Of a stretch of DNA of 64,000 nt, positions 34,601 to 47,244 are shown piece by piece. A model generated the notes under the pieces. The model had not been told where the DNA came from. It saw only the letters and a list, made by a program, of their open reading frames with translations, and did not search any database. How positions within the stretch are numbered: position 1 is the stretch's first letter; each line of letters starts with the position of its first letter. The position numbers and the translations under genes are program-made. Origin of the DNA: Tetmemena sp. SeJ-2015 (Eukaryota; Ciliophora; Spirotrichea; Sporadotrichida; Oxytrichidae). Where the stretch lies: NCBI GenBank assembly GCA_027382625.1, contig JAJKFJ010021668.1, forward strand, positions 1 to 64,000, written 5' to 3'.

Positions 34601-35460
34601 TAACTTATTTACAAGGCTAATTACTATTACCAGAGAGATAATCAGAAACATAATTGATTGCATTATCATCCAAATTGAAACTAGGAAGCATGCGAAAAAC
34701 CTAGGCAGAAATATCAAAAGGCACTTTATTTTCTCTCTGCTGTAAAATGAATCTTTGTAACTTTCCAAGAAATAAACCCTATAAAATATTATGAAATTGT
34801 CGAATGAATTCTTACATAATGTCTATCTGGAAAATAGAAGCTGCATGTAAAAATCCAACGAAGAGATTGCTCTTTTGTTAGCCGATTACTAGAATGATAA
34901 AGCCGTAAGAGAATAGGGTTAGTCCATAACTTAGGAATGTAGAGACTCTCTTTTTTCTCATTTGCCTTGCTTAGTGTTGAAGGGTTTTATCAAAAACATT
35001 TTATCAATTTATAAATAGAACATAGTCTAGCACCTAATTATCATTAGTCTCATGAATATCGTATTCCATAGTAAATTAGTTCACAAAAGTTTCCAAGTTT
35101 ACGAATTCAGAGTTTAAAAATTCTTGTTTGTGAAAACAGCCGAGGCAATTAAAGCTGCATCGACATTTAACGCATGACAATTAAAAATAAGACTTTGCTT
35201 CTCCTTCCTCATTTTGACTTTCGGATTGGTTGCTCCTCTTTTACTTTGAATAGTAGCTGTCCTAACCTTTAGTATAGATAAGGTAGCTAGCGCACATGAA
35301 GTTGATAGACAGGAGGATTGCTGCAGTGCCGTTATAGCTGAAATAGTTGGGCAGAAAAATTACAATCAAACAGTAAAGCATCGCACAACAACTAGATAAG
35401 ATCTTCAAATTTAAACACAAAAATCTGAATGACTATTGTATCTCCTTCTAAACTGATTTC
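28610..35460 (-). CDS. Large multi-pass membrane calpain, block 3: membrane segments, coiled coil, protease
   Basis: Third and main block of a giant minus-strand gene that starts at 38725. From the 5' side: many membrane spans (e.g. YCLIVIFLPNYF, SIFASVFLHTVC, TIFIFFPFILLSFVVFF), a Cys cluster (SCVKCRCSFNCLGC), a long Arg/Glu/Gln-rich coiled coil (about 31100-30250), then a calpain CysPc domain. The catalytic Cys is in GALGDCYLLSAM (about 29850), the His in GHAYSILDVYEV (about 29320) and the Asn in LIQLRNPWG, so the triad is complete. A C2-like C-terminal part ends …FTLWYKHSQGKVSIKEF at TGA 28610-28612. The layout resembles phytocalpain (DEK1)-type transmembrane calpains. Frames change many times through introns and inserts, so internal boundaries are approximate. 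Confidence 0.75.
35456..35460 (-). other. Pointer GAAAT joining calpain blocks 2 and 3
   Basis: Minus-strand GAAAT here matches 36344-36348. The joined frame reads …LTMNEE-ISLEGDTIVIQ…, and a further insert with pointer AGAT then leads into the membrane span. The 0.88 kb between the copies contains the first part of the ArfGAP gene. Confidence 0.65.
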
Positions 35461-35482
35461 ATATATAATCTAATCGAATTTA

Positions 35483-36337
35483 ATGGAATATAACAGCACC
35501 TAGTCGCTCTCTTAAAACCAAATTCTAGAACAAATCCTATCCAAGCCTGACAATAAAGTCTGTGCTGACTGTAATATGATGAACCCAAAGTGGGCATCAT
35601 TAGCTTTCGGAACTTTCATTTGCTTACGGTGCTCAGGTCATCACCGTTAACTTCAAGTTCACATAACCAAGGTGAGATCAACTACTTTAGACAAGTGGTT
35701 ACCTGAGTAATTAGAGTTATACAAGGAGATGAATAACTGCCTTGCCAACAGCTTCTGGGAGGAGAAGTTACCATCAAGCTTCAACAAGCCAAACATAGAT
35801 TCCACACCCGAGGAGGTTGAATCCTTTATCAGAGATAAATATCTCAACAAAAGATGGGTTAATTGTGCACACGGCAAGTTAGGTGCAAAGGGCCTAGATC
35901 CAGTCAAGCTATACCATCAAGATAAAAGCGTTTTCAGGAAATATTTCCTCAACTTCTTCAGAAATCAATAAAATGCTAATTCTTAAATTGCCGAAGCTAA
36001 TAATTTGAAAAATAGTAACATGCAAAGTCAAGAACTTGTAAGCTCATAAAATTTGTCATAGAAGTAAAGCTCATTACCTTCAGCAAGCTTAAGCAAATAA
36101 GAAGAGGATTTTTGGAATTAGGTTAATAACTATCAACCCTAATAAGTTATGTCAACAAATAAAGAGCCTTAAAATTCTGCCCATCAAATTTTAAAAGATG
36201 ACTTCAAATTTCCTGTTAATCAGAATTCTTCAAGCTAATAAGCTGACTCTTTCAATTTCTTTTCGTTTGACTAAGCAAAAACAAATCATCATCCTGAAAC
36301 CTAAAATTCTGCCACACAATAGAACGCTCTTTTTTAA
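35483..36337 (+). CDS. ArfGAP-domain protein, part 1
   Basis: GTPase-activating protein for Arf GTPases. ATG 35483 (MEYNSTQSLSQNQ). The zinc finger is C-x2-C-x16-C-x2-C: CADCN, then WASLAFGTFICLRCSGHHR, followed by VRSTTLDKW as in the AGFG/SMAP-type ArfGAPs (the Arg finger position in the family is usually in CSGIHR; here it reads SGHHR). The rest is Asn/Gln/Ser-rich. It stops in mid-frame at pointer TTTAA (36333-36337) and continues at 37263. The whole part lies inside an eliminated segment of the minus-strand calpain gene. Confidence 0.88.
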
Positions 36338-37267
36338 TAAATTATTTCCTCATTCATCGTAAGCTCAAACACAGATCCAAAGTACCCAGCCCATCTAAAT
36401 GAACTGGTAGCATCAAAATTAACTTTAAACAAGACTGCAAAATTTGTGTAAATTGAGAATATTATTGATAGAAAAACCAAATGAAGAATAGTTTGTAAAC
36501 ATGTTTTGATATTATATTGACTCACATGATGGCATTAGGGTTTCTAACTGTACCATTTGATTCATTAAGGATATCCTGGCTGAGATTTAGTTCCTCCTCT
36601 GGCAATTTATTAAAGTCTGAGTTGTATTTTGCACTAATTTTAAACTCCCGAGAGCTCATCAAAGCTGGATTGTAATAAATGAATAGTTTAATATGAATTT
36701 TAATTAAGATTCTAGTTTGGAATAAGTTCTAGGAGTTTCTTGAAAGAGATGTAATTGAGCACAGTAGGGAGATACACGAGGAGTATGAGGAGGCAAGAGA
36801 CGAACATATTAGTGCTGTAGTTAGGATCCTCTTCGTTATCAGGGTTGAAGAAGAAGGCTTTGTCATGAGAATACTCTCTGCACTCATTCACGAAAAGGTA
36901 GAATGGCTCTGCCATAGTAAACACTAGTTCAAATATAAACAGCACTCCCAAAAACTGCTTATAGGGAATTAGCTTTTCTTGGTCCCCTATAAATAATAAG
37001 ACACTTTATTCTAGACTTACATTTCAAAAGAGCTAGTGTGAACACATTGAAAATTACCATGATAATTTAGGGAACTAGAAAGAGGCCAAGTACTGAGAAA
37101 TACTTGAATCTGACTAATCCTTGTACAAGAATAAGTGAAAATTGTAAGAGTAGAGTGGAGATGTTGAAATATAAAACTTTCTAACTCATTTTGTAATATT
37201 ATTATTTTTATACTCATCCCATATCCGACAAAAATAATCATCTATCAATTTTCTAAATTAACTTTAA
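36338..37267 (+). other. 930-bp ArfGAP IES that contains a block of the opposite-strand gene
   Basis: Bounded by TTTAA at 36333-36337 and 37263-37267. For the ArfGAP gene it is an eliminated insert, but on the minus strand it encodes block 2 of the membrane calpain. The two genes must therefore be processed from separate template copies. Confidence 0.7.
36344..37180 (-). CDS. Large membrane calpain gene, block 2
   Basis: Minus strand, from pointer AAAGTT (37175-37180) to pointer GAAAT (36344-36348). It encodes membrane spans (…NISTLLLQFSLILVQGL…, then GVLFIFELVFTMAEPFY and LLILLVYLPTVLNYI), with a GTAAGT…TTTATAG intron near 36985-37020 and another AT-rich insert near 36435-36520. Joined at its 5' end to block 1, the frame reads …QKSFDSKVLYFNIST…. 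It sits inside the eliminated segment that separates the two parts of the ArfGAP gene. Confidence 0.75.
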
Positions 37268-37932
37268 CAGCCCACTATGCAGATTCAAACTTAAAATCCA
37301 TAAGTATAGTATCAGCATTAGCAAAATAATTAAATGATGAATTAATAAAATAGCAACTTCTAACAAAGTCAATATTAAAACCAGCTTTTGATGCAGCAGC
37401 AATAAATTATAGAAAAGAATTAAATTAAAATCTATGATAATGTGAATATAAATAGTTGCTACAAATTAATTGGAATGACATTGCTCTTTAAGATTATGAG
37501 AAATTTTACTGTTTATCTATGATATAGAATGTGTGGTCAGGCATTCTATAAAATAATCTCTTTTATAATCTTGAGAATAATTTATAAATTTAAGATTCTT
37601 GAACTGCTATCTTTTTATTCTATTTTAATTTAAAGACAATTCTATTTGATGATCTAAATTATTATGAGATATATTTAAGCAACTATCTTTATTAAATGAT
37701 GATGAGGAATATGTAAATGCAACAGTAATAACAGCAAATGAGAATGCAAATGCAGCAGAATTAATAAATGTTTAACTAGTCCTTCCCTAACCATTTGCAA
37801 TCTTAGCAGCAACAATAAATGATGCAGATGCAAATGATGAACCAACAAAGTAATCAAAATTCTTTTCAACCTCAGCAGAATATGCACCTTATACATAATT
37901 AGTAGTTTGCAATGAATAGATAAATGCGTTGA
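37263..37932 (+). CDS. ArfGAP-domain protein, part 2: Gln/Met-rich tail
   Basis: From pointer TTTAA (37263-37267), in phase with part 1: …NALFQ-QPTMQIQTQNPQ…. Gln-, Met- and Asn-rich coding is seen at 37263-37400 and about 37680-37932, ending TGA 37930-37932. In the middle (about 37400-37670) lies AT-rich sequence that looks like another insert; the exact joint is unresolved because the Gln/Met repeats give several possible pointers. Nearly all Gln codons are CAA, CAG, TAA or TAG mixed. The next gene's block begins only 15 bp further on, on the other strand. Confidence 0.7.
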
Positions 37933-37946
37933 ATTATTTCATTCAT

Positions 37947-38725
37947 AACTTTTGAATCAAATGACTTTTATATATAATGTTTGATTGATAAGATCAGCAG
38001 GAGTGAGGAGCCTGAGGTTAGATACCAGTTATGGCCGTACCAGTTTGCAAAGCCAAGAAATAGAAATTACCAGAACAGGCCAATCAAACATATTCCGAAT
38101 CCAAACTAGTAGCTGAAGTAATCGTTGAAGGCTAGCTTCAATCCCCATACAAGCCACAAAATAACATTTAATATTGTACTACTTATTCTATTTAAATAGT
38201 TGGGAGGATGATGAGGTAAGTAAACCATATGTAGCTCCAGATTTTAATCTATTGATAAAACTTTAGGTAGATGCTTAATTTAATTTATAGAGTAGTTTGA
38301 AGTGTACTTACAGAAGTTGCTGAGTACTTTTCTTTAAGCATATAGACGAACATTCCTTGCAGTTTGAAAGAATTGCTCTGCTTCATTATAATTGGAACTA
38401 GCGCAAAGTATATCGCAAAGAATACGATGAAGAAGGTGCTTATTCTAAAAAATTCAGAAAAGTTAGCAATGTGCAGTTCGCTTATTTATGAGGTTGTGAC
38501 ATTGGTTTCATTTTGCAATTCTATAGTGAATAAATTATTTACTGCTCTAAGAAATGTGCTTTAGAGATTGCCGAAGGGATAGGTATTAAATTTGTGTTCG
38601 CGTAAGTGCTTACATCTCTCAAATTAAAAACTAAATGGGTGTCTGAAGCTATTCCATTCTGCAGTTGCGAGACTGCTAGATTGTCCTATTTTGGCTGCAC
38701 TCTCAGTTACAGATAAGTTCAACAT
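37947..38725 (-). CDS. Large membrane calpain gene, block 1 (N-terminus)
   Basis: ATG 38725 (MLNLSVTESAAK). The N-terminal part is followed by membrane spans (ISTFFIVFFAIYFALVPII; later ICLIGLFWQFLFLGFANW and SGSSLLLILSIKHYI). An intron or insert begins with GTAAGT at about 38310 and ends at about 38170. The block ends at pointer AAAGTT (37947-37952), which is repeated at 37175-37180 and continues the protein in phase. The assignment to the calpain gene rests on the chain of pointer joins through blocks 2 and 3. Confidence 0.7.
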
Positions 38726-38848
38726 AACTTAAATGATATCGCTACTTTTAATTTCTCTCATTAAATAATTAATCAAACAAATAATTTATCAACCTTTATA
38801 GTATTCATTTCTCTTAATTCTATATAGAAAACAAATCTTAAATAATAA

Positions 38849-39466
38849 TCAGAAGGTCTTCTCAACTTTCATGTAGATGTGAGCGAGTCTATCCTTGCCC
38901 TAATTCAACTCAGCCTCCACATAGTCTCCTGGCGAAACTGGCCCAACCCCAGACGGAGTGCCTGTAATTATAATATCTCCTTGATGGAGGGTAGTGAACT
39001 TGGAAATGTATTCAATCAGCTAAGGGATTTAGAAGATCATGTGTCTTGTGTTGTCTCTTTGATAAGCATAAATATATGAGTGTAGTTTCCATTTACTTTG
39101 AGTGCCAAGTCTAGGTCGTGGGGATTCCTGACTTTATCTTTGGGCACAAATCCACTCACTGCAAAGAATTAGTCTTGGCCCTTTGAGAAGAACCAGGGAG
39201 AGCCGTTCTTTTTGGCAGTTGCTTGCAGATCACGATCAGTGAAGTCGATTCCAACGAAGTAGCCCTCAATATAGTTCTCCCAATCCTTAGCTTGGATGTT
39301 TTTGCCAGTCATTGAAACCATGAACCCTAGTTCCACCTCGTGGTTGCAATAAGATAAAAGTTTAATCACCTCGCCAGAGTGAAGAATAGAGCTGTGAGTA
39401 ATTAATTTATAGATATAGGAAGAGGATTGTTGAGTTCTTTTGCATGGGCTACATAGTTTCTGCCAA
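38849..39466 (-). CDS. FAHD1: FAH-domain protein (FAHD1-like acylpyruvase), segments 2 and 4
   Basis: Part of a fumarylacetoacetate-hydrolase-family enzyme, usually a mitochondrial acylpyruvate hydrolase/oxaloacetate decarboxylase. Segment 2 (39466-39417) encodes GRNYVAHAKELNNPLP. Segment 4 (39398-38849) encodes …CNHEVELGFMVS… (metal-binding E-x-E), GIDFTDRDLQ, ITGTPSGVGPV and the C-terminus …MKVEKTF, with TGA 38849-38851. An 8-bp insert at about 39070-39077 is also removed. Segments 1 and 3 lie 0.8 kb upstream. Joined in the order 1-2-3-4 with the shared pointers, the coding length is 687 bp (228 residues), the normal FAHD1 size. Confidence 0.9.
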
Positions 39467-39560
39467 TTAATTAAGAATAATATATCATTGGTGTTACTTC
39501 CTTTTTTACTTCTTTGTGTTTGTTTAATTAATTATTCTAAAGCATTAAGTTCCAAAATAT

Positions 39561-40240
39561 TCAAAATTTTAGTCTTAGTGAATTATTTTTAATTTTTACA
39601 GCTTTAATTTGTTACGTTTATGGATATACATTTTGCAAATTGATGTGCGCCAGATCGATGGGTTTGATTCGACTATCATACTTAGGCATAAAGGTATTGG
39701 TATCTAAGCGGATAAAGTTGAGAGCGTCAGTTTCGGATTTTTATATTATCCTTCTTTGATAAGCATCTAAATTGATTGATGCCAACTAACAATAGAAGTC
39801 TTAGACACCAAGTCTGGCATCTCAATTTTATTTAATATTTAATCTCATAGAGAGACTTCTATGGGTATAGCTGTTTATTGTCAAGAGTAACTAGAGTGGA
39901 TTCAGCATTTAAAGCACCCTTACTGTTTGCGTAGTACTGCCCCTATCCTATAGTGATCTACGCCATCGGATTTTAAGTGGCTTCTCTATACAGAGGCAAT
40001 GGGGGGTTAAGCTTTTCTGCCTCGACTACATTTTAAATCTTGTCAAAGAATATCTTCTCATAAATTGTCTTCTTCTCTTCTGGCTTTGGCTCAAAATTAT
40101 TTATCACTTAATAATGCTAAATCTTAAACTAATTACAATTAATGAGTTGAGTTTATTCTGTATTTATCATATATTTTGAGTAGTCACCTCGTGGTGTATT
40201 TAATTTTTGCGATGAAGGTACATCACCTCTTAATTATAAA
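39561..40240 (-). CDS. C-terminal part of a second gene between the FAHD1 segments
   Basis: Minus-strand coding-like sequence (…SSQKLNTPRGDYSKY…, …NFEPKPEEKKTIYEK…, …NPMAQITIGQGQYY…, …MPKYDSRIKPIDLAH…) ending at about 39561. It is not FAH-related. It probably continues the coiled-coil gene at 40540-42868, interrupted by FAHD1 segments 1 and 3. Its last part resembles 40650-40860 at the DNA level (see findings). No known domain. Confidence 0.45.
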
Positions 40241-40249
40241 TCTAATTGC

Positions 40250-40256
40250 CTGTGAG
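40250..40256 (-). other. FAHD1 pointer 3/4: CTCACAG (copy at end of segment 3)
   Basis: The other copy starts segment 4 at 39392-39398. The join reads …DKPH-SSILHSGEVIKL…. Confidence 0.85.
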
Positions 40257-40381
40257 GCTTATCGAAGAATATGGGTTCCTTAGGAAGAAAAATATTTAAG
40301 ATTTCTGCCAACACAGAGGATTTTGTTGTGTACTTAGTTATAAAGTGAGTGATATAACTTTTAGACGTTTGCTGCAGACAT
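40250..40381 (-). CDS. FAHD1: FAHD1-like gene, segments 1 and 3
   Basis: Segment 1 (40381-40302) starts at ATG 40381 and encodes MSAANVQKLYHSLYNQV… followed by KILCVGRN, the conserved start of FAH-domain proteins. It ends with pointer TTGGCAGAAA. After a 13-bp spacer, segment 3 (40288-40250) encodes LPKEPIFFDKPH, between pointers TCTTCCT and CTCACAG. The missing piece between them, YVAHAKELNNPLP, is segment 2 at 39466-39417. The germline order is thus 1-3-…-2-4 on one strand, the classical odd-even scrambled pattern. Confidence 0.9.
40282..40288 (-). other. FAHD1 pointer 2/3: TCTTCCT (copy at start of segment 3)
   Basis: The other copy ends segment 2 at 39417-39423. The join reads …NNPLP-KEPIFFDKP…. 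Confidence 0.85.
40302..40311 (-). other. FAHD1 pointer 1/2: TTGGCAGAAA (first copy)
   Basis: Ends segment 1 here; the second copy, starting segment 2, is at 39457-39466. The join reads …CVGRN-YVAHAKE…. Confidence 0.9.
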
Positions 40382-40539
40382 TTATTCCAAATTTATTATC
40401 TCAAATCTTTCAAATCTTTTACAATTCTCAAACTAATTTTAAGATACCAATGATAAATTAAGTCGATATTTTAGGCTTAAAAAATTAAAATGATTAGACT
40501 TAAAAGTTTATATTTCCAGACTTTTTAATCATGATTTCA

Positions 40540-42868
40540 TAACTTGAGCATTATCAAGTCAGTTATCATATAAATAAGATATTCTTAATTTCTTATTTAA
40601 TATCGCATCTATGTCAGGATCTCCCTTTCTCGTAGACTTTCCAAACCCTACCGCCCCTCTATCTCTATCTAACCTTGCAAGCCTATCTTAATTTACTTGA
40701 TGAATTTTTTCTACGTTGATGTGCGCCAAATAGATAAATACTTAGGCTGATGCTCCTCTCGCTTAAAAAATAATTATCACTCAGGCAAGTTGTAGCGGAT
40801 AATATTAAGAGTCAGTATCTGAATCTATCTTACTAGCATATTTACTCTCGTAATTATTTCTCACCACGAATCTTTCATCTCTAGGATTCACATCTTTTAC
40901 CCTATGGTTATAATACTCAAAAGGTTCTCTATGCCAACTAATCCTATCTTATTGATCTGATTTTAAGATTAAGATTTTATCATTATAGATAACTATATTC
41001 TTCTGTCTTTGGAGCATTATGTTCTATATGTACATGCCTTTGTGGGTAGTGATACTTTTAGGGTTCTAACTGATAGCGATTTAGAGTTTTCATGAGTTCC
41101 TTCTCTTGCATCATCTAGTCTTCTCTTTTCCTCTTCATCTCCATTTTAAGCACACCCAGGTGATTCTTAACTCTGTCTCTTTCTTCAATAGCAAATTAGG
41201 CCTCCCTCGTCACTTAAAATAATCTAAGAATATTCCATCTTTGTCCAGCTAATCCTTAAAATCAGAGTTCTGAATTTTTATTGCGGACCTAATCTTCTCA
41301 ACCTCATTTTAAATTGAGTTCTTGAGATCGTGGCCAATATCTGCTATCAGCTTGGCCTTAGGTACACCTTAAACAGCCGCTCTATGTCCTCTATTTAAGA
41401 CATCGAACTTTTCAAAATCCTACCCATAGTTATAATCCCTTTGCTAGTTATTCTAAGCTTCAGTATACTGTGCATACTAAGCCCCTGCTGGTAATTCTAT
41501 ATTTATAGGTCTCTATTATTCCTATATCCGTATTGGTTCATTTGGTCCAGCTGTTGGATCTCCTCCTAATCTCAGATTTTTACTTTTGTCTTGCTCATTT
41601 GACTAGTACCGATCCATAATATCCCCTAATCTTTTCCTCTTCCCTTCCTTCTCCATCTACTCTTTCTACTGCAACTCTATCAACTCTCGCTTGACTCTTT
41701 CCTCTTCTCTAAGCTCGTCCTCCTTGATCTTTCTTTTCTCGTCTTCCTTTTTCCTTCGCTTCTCCTCCATCTACATCAAAAGCTCCTACTGATAAGTCAT
41801 CCCCTCTGTACTGATAGCCACATACTTTTTCTTTTCTTCACTTGTTCCCTCTCCGTTTACAAAGCTGCTAGTTGAAACATACTTCTTATTGGGGTTAGCT
41901 CTTTTGACTGGTGAATACTTGGGCTCCCCCGATTCACCGCTGTTCACAGACTCGTTGAATTGAGAAGCTCTTTCAAACTGATTCATACTCTGCTGATTAT
42001 AATTACTGCCAGTTCCCCTTGTTGCATTAAAGTCCTGATAGCTATTGAACTGTGGTTGACTTTGGGATCTATTGAACCCTTAGCTTTCTCCTCCACCTCC
42101 GTAAACATCGTCAGTGTTAAAGTTCTAAATAGAGTCAAAAATATAATTGTAGTAACCTTACTTGTAGATTTTAAGAGGTTAGCATCGACCTTCCTCCATG
42201 TTAATTTGCACCTCCATCTGCTCTATCGAACTGGATATTTTAAAAGCTCGCTCTCTAAAATTAGTCCTCCTCATCGCTGCCTGTGCTTCTGAGACTAGAC
42301 TTAAACTAGTTTTAACTGTTCATAAATTGCATCTTCGATGGCTCTTCGAACTTAAGCTTTTCCTTTTAGAGTTCTTGCTGCGGGAGTGCGAACATTACCT
42401 TCTTCTTTGTCCAAAAATAAATATACTAAACAGAATATCTCTGTCCTTGATTTATTAGGAGAATCGAAACTGCTGTTCAAACTACCAGTTGATTCAAAGT
42501 TATTCCCAAATTTTTAAGCTCCTGCGTTAGTTGCAGTCATAGGATGATAGTTATTAAACCCTCCTCCACCATTCCGCAAAAATAAATTAAGATTTTATTA
42601 AAAGCATGAAGGAGGAAGGGTTGTCGAAGCCGTTTACTCCACTTGGAGGTGCTCCTGAAAAATAATATAAGTATAACGATTTAGAATTGGGATGAAGGAA
42701 ATTTTAAGGCTGATTACTCCCTGCACCTTAAGACTAGAGACCTTTCGCTCTTCGTTTTTATTCTAGCACTTAGTCTCTTTTAGATTTGGCAGCACCTCCA
42801 TCGAATCCACCTCCATTATTAAATCCACCACCACCTGAATTCCCAAATAAGTCCTCTCTGTTGCTCAT
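40540..42868 (-). CDS. Coiled-coil protein, Gly-rich N-terminus
   Basis: ATG 42868: MSNREDLFGNSGGGGFNNGG, then Gln/Asn-rich sequence. Next come a polar region (…NQFERASQFNESVNSGE…) and a long Lys/Glu/Arg-rich coiled coil (…MEEKRRKKEDEKRKIKED…, …ERVKRELIELQQ…), a further helical part (…IADIGHDLKNSIQNEVEKI…) and a basic C-terminal part (…RISWHREPFEYYNHRV…). Several frame joins are needed (near 42690, 42430, 42180, 41210). The composition recalls ciliary or centrosomal coiled-coil proteins such as CSPP1, but I would not name it. The 3' end is mixed with FAHD1 segments and may continue at 40240-39561. Confidence 0.55.
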
Positions 42869-43133
42869 ACTTTCCTTCGCTACTTTTAAAATTTTTTCCC
42901 ACCCTTTTTTAAAATTAACCTTTTAAAAAATTAAAATTTTGGGGTTTCTTAAATTAAAAAGGGGGGGGGGGCCGGGTTTTAATTAATAAAAGGCGTTTAT
43001 TAATAAATATCATTATTAAAATAAAAAAAAAAATTGGTTTAATTTGAGCTTTCCCCCCAATAAAAAAATTTTGGGAAAAGGTGATTCTCTTAATTGCTTT
43101 TATAGACATAACTGATTCTAATATCTTGTATAG
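42869..43133. other. Homopolymer-rich, probably unreliable sequence
   Basis: Contains long A, T, C and G runs (for example 11 or more G at about 42961) not seen elsewhere in the window. It lies where the start of the L19 gene should be. I suspect poor consensus; no gene is readable. Confidence 0.5.
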
Positions 43134-43899
43134 GAAAGAACATCAGAAAGCTCTTCAAGGATGGTCTTATCATGAGAAGACAGGTGCACATGCACTCCAC
43201 CTCCAGAGTCAAGAGATTCCACGAGGCCAAGAGAAAGGGTAAGTTATCCATACTCCATGTAGCCATTTCACATCTAAGTTTCGCTTTCTGAATTGAAGCT
43301 GTCTTCATTCATGAGAGATGCTAACTTAGAGGCATAGATACTCTCCATTTAAGATTCAAAATATGGTTTATCTAACCCTTTATCTAATAGGCAGACACTC
43401 TGGCCACGGTAAGAGAAGAGGTACCAAGGACGCAAGAATGCCCCAGAAAGTTCTATGGATGAGAAGACAGAGAGTCCTGAGAAGACTGCTTAGAAAGTAT
43501 AGAGAGTCCAAGAAGATCACCAAGGACATCTATAACCACTTCTATCTCGCCTCCAAGGGTAACCAGTTCAAGAACAAGTCCGTCCTCATCGAGTCCATCC
43601 ACAAGATGAAGCAGGAGAAAATCAGAGAGAAGCAACTCGAAGAGCAAAAGGAGGCCAGAAGACAAAAGAACAACGTCCGCAAGGAAAAGAGAATCGCCAA
43701 GAAGCTCGAGCAACTCGGAGGTGTCGCCACCAAGAAGGTTGAAGACAAGCCCGTTGAGACCGCTGCCCCCGCTAAGGCCGCCCCTGCCAAGGAGGCCAAG
43801 AAGGCTGCCCCCGCCAAGGAGGCTCCCGTTTAAGGGGCTGGGGCCCCCGCTAAAAAAAGGCCCGCCAAGAAAAGGGGAAAAGAAGGGGCCAAAAACTGA
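43134..43899 (+). CDS. RPL19: Ribosomal protein L19 (eL19), 5' end missing
   Basis: Large-subunit ribosomal protein. Exon at 43134-43238 encodes [20 protein letters not shown]…, then an intron (43239-43390, GTAAGT…TAATAG), then an exon from 43391 encoding [18 protein letters not shown] and [20 protein letters not shown], all strongly conserved in eL19. The tail is Ala/Lys/Pro-rich and reads through one TAA (Gln) to TGA 43897-43899. Codon use is GC-rich, as in highly expressed genes. About 40 N-terminal residues, including the usual WLDP segment, are not found upstream; the first exon here begins in mid-codon after an AG acceptor. The last 60 bp contain homopolymer runs and may carry errors. 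Confidence 0.93.
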
Positions 43900-44551
43900 G
43901 AATAAAACCCAGGAAAGGGGCCCTTTGCAAATCTCACTTTCACTCCTAATTTTCCCCAAACTTTTCCCCTAACTCATCTTTTCATCTCATTACTATAAAC
44001 ATAATATCCAAATTTTTCGATACTTTTTTTAGTACCTTTTTCAAATTTTAAAGGTTTTAATTTTTTAAAACCCGGGATTTTTTTGAACTCTTTTTTATCT
44101 TCACCTTAAATTATTTAATGAGTTGTGGAGCCAAAATAAATTAAAAGGGACAAAAAAGATTTAATTAAAAGCACTTCGAAAATAAACCTTTAAAAATGGG
44201 AAAAAAATATGCTATTTTATGAAGTTTTGATTACTATTGCAGATCGATAGACCAAGCTTGGAATTAAATGATGAACCAGCCCTCTAAAATCCCTTTAAAG
44301 GGGGCTGTAGAGAGCCATTACAAAGTATTTTATGCTTATATATGATTTGGTGAACGCGGAAACCATGTTTAAATCTTCTTACTAGGCTGGGTTCCTAGTC
44401 ACCGCAAATATGATTTAACAAGAAGACGATTACTTCAAAATAAATATGATCAATTTAGCAAATTCATCTTTCTTAAATAAATTACTTCGCTTGCGACGAC
44501 TCTGTTATAAGGAGTCCGACTTATTACACTCGAACCCAGAGGGAGGAAGAT
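43900..44551. other. Intergenic, AT-rich with homopolymer runs
   Basis: No gene seen. The first 250 bp again have unusual homopolymers. A short upstream part of the PDK1 frame (about 44500-44551, …RSPTYYTRTQREED…) is open and may belong to it. Confidence 0.5.

Positions 44552-47244
<2,693 letters not shown>

Noticed and set aside
37330..37700. 12-bp repeat ATTAAATGATGA in the ArfGAP tail as a scrambling pointer
   Set aside because: Using it would delete Gln-rich sequence that looks coding, and the tail is made of repeated Gln/Met codons that create such repeats by chance; the joint is left unresolved.
39300..40200. Shared CCACGAGGTG at about 40190 and 39340 as another FAHD1 pointer
   Set aside because: FAHD1 segment 4 is continuous across it and no join is needed there; a 10-bp match over this distance can occur by chance.
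43453..43959. Long open frame antisense to L19 (up to 168 codons)
   Set aside because: It is a GC-driven shadow of the conserved L19 exon on the other strand; composition is only Leu/Ser/Gly and no start context.
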